Shown: in pieces, positions 18,526 through 23,487 of the stretch | How the letters are laid out: each line of letters opens with the position of its first letter | Position numbering within the stretch: the stretch's first letter is position 1 | Assembly: GCA_964200185.2 (NCBI GenBank) | Contig: CAXNAD020000241.1 | Span: forward strand, 1 to 23,487 | Direction: 5' to 3' | Source of the DNA: Choristocarpus tenellus KU-1152 | Lineage: Eukaryota > Phaeophyceae | Length of the DNA: 23,487 bases | The notes under the pieces: model-generated | What the model was told of the DNA's origin: nothing | Database searches by the model: none | The model's input: only the letters and a program-made list of their open reading frames with translations | Translations under genes and position numbers: made by a program

Positions 18526-21336
18526 ATGGAGGGAAGAGGAGGAGGTGGGATGGTGGGAGCCCGTAAAACACTTGTTGATGAGGTCACCATGACAACTCAT
18601 TTCGGGTTCAGGTTGAGGTCCAGTTGCGCCATCAGCAAGGATGAGACTTTGGAGGTGAAAACGAGTGTTGTTTTACCTCCCACAACGTCAGACCCCTGCA
18701 AGTAAACGAAGGAGGGGAAACACCCATATACATTTACCCCCTCACATTCATTTCCCTTGGTTCTAGGTGTCGATTTGCACTGCTTGGTCAGAATAACCCA
18801 GACCTCCCCCTCGTCTGTGCAATGCCCTGATCTCGTTTTGCAGGTAGTTGTGGACATCCTGGGGTCCATCCTGGTAAACCGGTAGAGCAGAGATGCGGTG
18901 CCTGATTGTGGGCCTTTACACCCACAAATCATTGTCCATTCTCCCAAGGAGGATGCAGGTGGATTAGCGATCTATTCATTGATTGAGAAAATAGACCGTC
19001 TCCCTGGTGGGGATGAGGAACTGGAGGACAAGCCATAGGGAATTGAGCCCATTCTGGCCTCGATCAGTACCATCTTCAATTGTCCCTTTGCTCTCTACCA
19101 CTGCTCCACCTAATCTGTGCACTTGTGCACTATTGCCAAAAACGTTCTCAATCCTAACTCCAGCGTCCATATTTCGTGTGTTTTGTTTGCACAAGAATGC
19201 CATTTTCCTTGTCGACTGATACGCTCCCACATAATTCACTTGTGTCTTCCCTGTCTCTGTCCTTTTGGTGCTACTTAAGGAGATGTTGCGGGCAAGACCA
19301 CCATCCGAGCGTACGCTATTGTTTATCACTCGTCCTTGTTGGACCAGGCCCTTCGAGATGGAGAGATCAAAGAATCAGTCATCAACGTTGCCCTGGAAAG
19401 CGTTCAAGGGATGGAAAAGAAGAAGTATCACCAGGAGGGCGAGGAAATCTTCCAGGGTGCTCAAGGTGAGCAGAACAAATCCGACCTGGTACTACTCCTA
19501 CCGTAATGGTGACGAAAGGCCAGACGTATCTCGTAGGGGGTAACAGCTGTCTATTCGGGGCCCATTTTTCCATGTCGCCATTATGGGTGATTTGGTTACT
19601 CGTGTCGGATGGATAATGTAAATGCACTTCTCCTGGTCAGGGCCCGAATGGACACCCTGGCGTAGACCCCTTACCCCCCCCAAGATAGTTTGAGCCTCAA
19701 CCCAGTAATGGTTTGTACTGAGGGCTGTTGTGGAGTGTGACTGCAGTGGCTTGGATGGAATGATGAGTGCTGATTAGGTGGATATATCGCGGTGCTCCCT
19801 CTTTGATCTCCAGTGGTGCATTGCGCTCTTAGACCAGGGATACAAATGGGTCCCTGTCTGACGTAAGAGACGAAATGGAAATAGGTGAGTCATTATCATT
19901 CTTTGTGCTAGTTGTACCTTACTAGGCACACATTCGCTTTTGTGGTTAAGAAAATTGTACAGAAGTGCCTTTCTGTCTTGGGTCCTCAGTACTGACCCCC
20001 TGTCGCTCTCATGCAATCTCTAGGGTTTCGCCATGTGCCTTCGAAGAATGTCAAGCCACCGGTCTTCCTGGTGCCGTCCAGTGTTCTCAGCCAAGCTAGT
20101 CAGGATATGATCAAGTCCGGGGAGACTGAGGGTGCGGATTATTTCCGTACAAACTTCTTGGAGGGCCTGGAAGAGGCTAAGGTAGGACTCTGGTTTGTAG
20201 ATGTGCAGTCGCCACACTTGAACTCTGTACCCAATCTGCATGTGCACTAGTGGTTAGTTTGGTTTTGGTACACACGATGAGGGGAGTGGCACACCATCTT
20301 TCCTTCCAGATCTTGAGTGCTGTGGCCCATAATGTCGTAGTGGGGGGGGTCTGGCGCCCATTCGGGGCCTTTATGACCCTGAAGTGATTTTCACATCACA
20401 TGAGTGAATGTATTTGGTTTGAGGTATACTTCCTTCACCTGGATGCACTTTCCTTTTCCATCCCCGTGCCGGGACCAAATCTGAAAGGAACTCGCCACAA
20501 AACGACCATCGTAATGATGTATTTTACAACTCGCCATGAAGGCTGGAATGGACGACCTGGCTAATCCCCCCCGCCCTCTCGTATGAATTTGGACCTGTAT
20601 TTCACAATGTGACAACCGAGCCAACTGGGTGCACACTCCAAGTTCCGCCTTCACGGCCAGGGAAAATTTCTAGCACGACTTTTTACTCAATTGTTTGTCA
20701 TCCTCTCTTTCATTGTGTTCTGCAAAATTCACGAAGGCACTGTTGGAGGAACTGGCAGAGATGGTGACCCTAGCTTCGAAGGGGAGCATGAGAAGGAGGA
20801 ATATGTTGGAATCATCCAAGATGAAGATCCTTGCAGCGATTCAACTCCTGCAGCGGTACGGGATCAGGCTCAGCCCTCAAGATTGTTTTCGTATGGCATG
20901 GATGTCCAAGGAGAAGTATGCACATTAGTCAAACATCCTGTTAATTCCAATGATGACTGTACAGTCCTGAGCGTTGCGTGTTTGAAGAGAGAATGCGGAT
21001 GTGCTGCACCCTGTAGGTGTACACAATTTAGCGAAAGAGATTTTCTTGTGGGGGATAGTATTTATGCTCTGGATGGTTTGAACCACTGTCTACCTCTGTA
21101 TGTGTTGAACACAGGTCGATAGAGATCCATTTTGGCACCACCACCACAGCATGAGAATAACAACCTGAGGATGAAATTGCACTCACATACATTTCTATAC
21201 TATCAAACAAATGACACTTTGCCCTCTCAAATTTCTGGTTGTTTTTTGCAGCGTTGACAGAGTGGATCCTTGTGTCACAAGCTTCACCAAGCTCAGGAAA
21301 CTCCTTCTGCTGATGCAGAAGCGAGAAGAGCAATTG
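18526..21336 (+). CDS. Helical protein of unrecognised family, 6-exon partial model
   Basis: Exons: 18526-18701, 18891-19006, 19280-19465, 20024-20181, 20737-20855, 21252-21336. Every junction is in phase and gives 280 aa without a stop. Donors: GTAAAC, GTGGGG, GTGAGC, GTAGGA, GTACGG (GTATGC at 20916 is an equal alternative, adding 20 residues) and GTGAGT. The start used is ATG 18526; the frame is open upstream to about 18420, so the N-terminus is uncertain. Residues 1-97 are mixed, with HPQIIVHSP and IYSLIEKIDRLPG. An exon junction then creates PGDVAGKTT, which looks like a Walker A loop but lacks the first Gly. Residues 107-160 are helical with charged repeats (ALRDGEIKESVINVALESVQ). Residues 186-280 are a long helical region ending KLRKLLLLMQKREEQL. 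It may be the C-terminal part of the gene ending at 18166. A possible last exon lies at 21718-21765. Confidence 0.45.
19536..19670 (+). mobile_element. MITE family 2, copy X
   Basis: About 135 bp between G-rich and C-rich ends. The left end has GGGGGTAACAGCTGTCTATT followed by CGGGGCCC; the right end reads GGGCCCGAATGGACACCC then TGGCGTAGACCCC, an imperfect inverted repeat of the left end. A closely similar copy lies at 23344-23487, sharing CCCATTTTTCCATGTC and GTCGGATGGATAATGTAA. It lies in an intron of the second plus-strand gene. Confidence 0.65.
19833..19884 (+). other. Candidate alternative exon
   Basis: After GCTCTTAG the frame reads TRDTNGSLSDVRDEMEI and ends at a strong GTGAGT donor (19885). 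It leaves phase 1, which fits the next exon at 20024. Its phase-0 start does not fit the exon ending at 19465, so it could serve only with a different upstream exon or an alternative start. Confidence 0.25.
20182..20736 (+). other. Intron of the second plus-strand gene with a MITE family 2 fragment
   Basis: At 20341-20375, GGGGGGTCTGGCGCCCATTC followed by GGGGCC matches the inverted end of MITE family 2; the rest of that element is not recognisable. The acceptor before 20737 is AAG rather than CAG, but it has a long pyrimidine-rich stretch upstream. Confidence 0.4.
20856..21251 (+). other. Intron of the second plus-strand gene, with alternative donor
   Basis: Ends with GTTTTTTGCAG, a strong acceptor. 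The donor is GTACGG at 20856 or GTATGC at 20916; both leave phase 2 and keep the frame. No repeat recognised. Confidence 0.45.
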
Positions 21337-21415
21337 GTGAGTCCTGCCAACTTTAGTTGCTAGAAGGAGATGACATGTGCGGATTTGCCTAACAAGTCTG
21401 TAACCAATGAAGGAA

Positions 21416-21677
21416 GACCCAAATTATTCAAGAGGGTAGGGCCCCATCCGTTCGGGATCATAAATCCAATGTTGTGATTTTGATGAAATTTTGGCTATCG
21501 TGTTTGTTAGCAAGTGTCAAGATCCTTGCTCCGAACACACCTTTCATAGATAGTCGTACACACTTTAGGTAACTGTGTTTACACAGAAAGTCGAAAAGGG
21601 GCATAAAAAGACGTGCGAAGTCAAGCCCCGAACGGACAAACAGGGCAAAACTCCTGCCCTCTTAAATGCTTTGACTC
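21416..21677 (+). mobile_element. MITE family 1, copy C
   Basis: 262 bp, the most diverged copy: left end GACCCAAATTATTCAAGAGG, right end CCTCTTAAATGCTTTGACTC. GAA is present directly on both sides (21413-21415 and 21678-21680), again a 3-bp target duplication. Internal blocks shared with the other two copies include GATTTTGATG and AGTCAAGCCCC. Confidence 0.7.
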
Positions 21678-21717
21678 GAATTGAGAGTACAAAATATTCA
21701 TTTGTCAAATATTCTAG

Positions 21718-21765
21718 GAACGCAGTAGTATCTTACCACGCACTTGTATCTTGAAGAGGCAATAA
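21718..21765 (+). other. Possible last exon of the second plus-strand gene
   Basis: An acceptor (CAAATATTCTAG) opens a phase-0 frame of 15 residues (ERSSILPRTCILKRQ) ending in TAA, which fits the phase-0 donor at 21337. If used, the protein ends at 295 aa and MITE copy C lies in the last intron. A random short open frame is equally possible. Confidence 0.2.
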
Positions 21766-22477
21766 TCTCATATGTTTTGCCCGGAGTCCATACACAAGAC
21801 TGCGTTAATGGTCAGGGAGTAGCTCTTGTCCTACGCTTATGAGGGTGACATACCTTGTAACTGATAATTTCTGCCCGGAGTGTTGCTTGGAACCAGCTTT
21901 TAGTGGAAAGAATGACCCCCCCCTAACGTACACCTTGCCCTAGCAAATGTGCCATGCTACACGACTCAATGCAAACGGTGCTGATCATGTGAGACCAAAC
22001 TTGTATGTCTCCGATCAAACTGATGCTTCACGGAGAGAGGTTACTAGTACGGACAAAAACAAATGCCCCAGTTTGCCCCTACAACTTGTTTAGGGACAGA
22101 CCTAACCAGCAGCATTCTTTTCCCTCACTATTATTATCATTATAATTATTTCATCCGAAGAGTATTTTTTTTCTACGTGTGATATTCTCTTTGTTAGCGT
22201 AAAGTAAACGCCTACCTACCGTTTCAGATGTCCTACACCACACACACTCACACACAAGTCCGCAGACAGGCATCACCGTGCAACAAATCAGCACACACAC
22301 AATTTTTAGGTATATGTCTTAGCATAGAATATGTACATCAAGCTATTCATAGTGTATTACGCCTTCTTCCGGGTGAGGTGAATAGACATATGGATGCATC
22401 ACAACGTGTGAGACTCTGGTATTTCTCAAACTAAACACCTCCCTCCTGTCCTCTTGTTATACTCTACCGCTTTTACT
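21766..22477. other. Non-coding stretch
   Basis: No exon or recognised element. It contains an AT-rich stretch near 22120-22170 and a CA-rich microsatellite at 22234-22256. Confidence 0.45.
22234..22256. repeat. CA-rich microsatellite
   Basis: Interrupted CA dinucleotide run. Confidence 0.8.
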
Positions 22478-22900
22478 GTAGGCCTATATGGCAAAGTGGG
22501 CGGGAGTATAGCGCCTGCAATAGCAGCCAAGGAAGAGCACAGTCCTTCCACAGGCTCCTTCGTGAGAGAATGCACCAATGGTTATTCACGCCCCACAGCA
22601 TCTCCTGGTTCACCACTTCAGCACAAGTGTGGAATTCGGTTCATGTCGGGAGATTCGAGGTCCTTTTTTGTTTCTTCTCCAGCTCCTTACTGCCAGCACA
22701 TTATTTGTATGACCTTGGATCCCCCAACATGAACCGGACTCCACACCTGTGCTGAAGTGGTGAACCAGGAAATGCTGTGGAGCTTGAACAACCATCGGTA
22801 CATTCTTTCACTTGAGCAGCCTGTTGAAGGACTGTGCTCTTCCTTGACTGCTATAGCTGACGCTATTCTCTCGTCCAGTTTTCCATTTAGACCAATAGCA
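22478..22900. mobile_element. Foldback repeat with 175-180 bp arms
   Basis: Left arm 22478-22652 and right arm 22721-22900 are inverted copies separated by a 68-bp loop. Shared blocks include AAGGAAGAGCACAGTCCTTC and CCTGGTTCACCACTTCAGCA in one arm and their complements in the other. Translated outward from both ends, the arms keep the same peptide (AKEEHSPSTG and VKEEHSPSTG), which is simply the mirror of the DNA symmetry. It is either a foldback element or a recent inverted duplication. Confidence 0.75.
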
Positions 22901-23343
22901 AACGAGGTGGAGGTTTTAGTCTTAGTTTGAATGGGACCGCAGTGTAGCACTCTGTAGAGGTCTAGTGGGAACATACTTCACTGAGATGTAACCCTACGTT
23001 ACAGAGTCACCTGTCTATTCTCATACCCAGACGAAGTGGGATTAGCACGGGTTGTTGTAGACACAGCATGGAGGATTTTCCTAACATAGCTGAGGCATTT
23101 GGATAATTTGTTGTTCGGAGCATATGTGATCCTTGACTGAATCTATGCTCACCCACCCCTTAACAAATATTAGAGCTGTAAGCCCCAACGTGGGGTGGAG
23201 TTCTTACAAGCTATCATAGACCAGTTCCTCTGGTTGAATTATCTATAGGGTACACATATACCTACACATACGAAATGAAGTCTGTAGTTCACTTGAATGA
23301 AAAGAAAACTAGAAATGGGTACCACACCGGGCTCAAAGTATCT
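22901..23343. other. Non-coding stretch
   Basis: Nothing recognised on either strand. Confidence 0.4.
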
Positions 23344-23487
23344 GGGGGTGGTAGTGGCTGTCCATTCGGAACCCATTTTTCCATGTCACGATTTTGGATG
23401 ATTTGGTTGCATGCGTCGGATGGATAATGTAAGTGCACATTTCCTGGTCAGGGTCTGAATGGACACTCTGGTGTAGACCCCCCCCCT
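23344..23487 (+). mobile_element. MITE family 2, copy Y (reaches window edge)
   Basis: Starts GGGGGTGGTAGTGGCTGTCC followed by ATTCGG, and ends GAATGGACACTCTGGTGTAG followed by a C run at the window edge. It matches copy X along its length, so nearly the whole element is present. Confidence 0.65.

Noticed and set aside
18841-18900. VVVDILGSILVNR-TAG-SRDAVPD, a second apparent in-frame TAG
   Set aside because: A GTAAAC donor at 18702 joined to the acceptor at 18890 restores the frame without the TAG; the VVVDILG stretch is then intron.
18597-18947. 116-codon minus-strand frame containing GGKTT
   Set aside because: Shadow of the plus-strand exon at 18526-18701; its GKTT is chance.
22454-22974. 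Two opposed open frames with matching peptides, as a gene pair
   Set aside because: The similarity is the mirror image of the inverted DNA repeat; no independent coding evidence.
1-23487. CRISPR array, toxin-antitoxin, operon or phage-like system
   Set aside because: No regularly spaced repeats, no ribosome-binding-site gene clusters; gene structure is eukaryotic throughout.

Overview
This window is eukaryotic nuclear DNA: coding sequence is broken into short exons with GT-AG borders and introns from about 70 bp to 2 kb, intergenic and intronic DNA is full of decayed DNA-transposon pieces, and there is no operon structure, rRNA or tRNA. An intron-rich, repeat-rich protist or alga is the likeliest source, but the sequence alone does not fix the lineage.

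Layout. (1) 1-6052, minus strand: a four-exon gene I could rebuild completely, 392 codons with all phases agreeing. It resembles cyclin-D1-binding protein 1 (GCIP/CCNDBP1) and is the only gene named with some confidence. Its introns carry a TTAGGG-like array, a poly-C run and an AT microsatellite. (2) 6053-9649: about 3.6 kb between divergent genes, with a GA/CT tract upstream of the GCIP-like gene and two minus-strand transposase remnants (a mariner/Tc1-type helix-turn-helix piece and a DDE-domain piece with a mutated catalytic region). (3) 9650-18166, plus strand: a model of 13 phase-compatible exons (about 618 aa), a coiled-coil-rich protein of no family I recognise. Its large introns are where most repeats sit. 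(4) 18526 to at least 21336, plus strand: six further phase-compatible exons (280 aa) of a second unrecognised helical protein; it may be a separate gene or the continuation of (3). (5) 21337-23487: no convincing gene except one possible last exon; a MITE, a 420-bp foldback repeat and a second MITE family.

The most distinctive content is the mobile-element archaeology. A family of 258-262 bp inverted-terminal-repeat elements is present three times (11006, 15021, 21416). The copy at 15021 interrupts a repeat whose uninterrupted sister lies at 13851, giving an empty site and a 3-bp target duplication inside the window. An exon of the coiled-coil gene is duplicated about 0.8 kb downstream, and the extra, broken copy lies between 265-bp inverted arms, as if carried by a foldback element. 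I see no prokaryote-style system, CRISPR array or defence locus. The strongest claims are the GCIP-like gene and the repeat families. The two unrecognised proteins rest on exon reading frames and phase agreement only.
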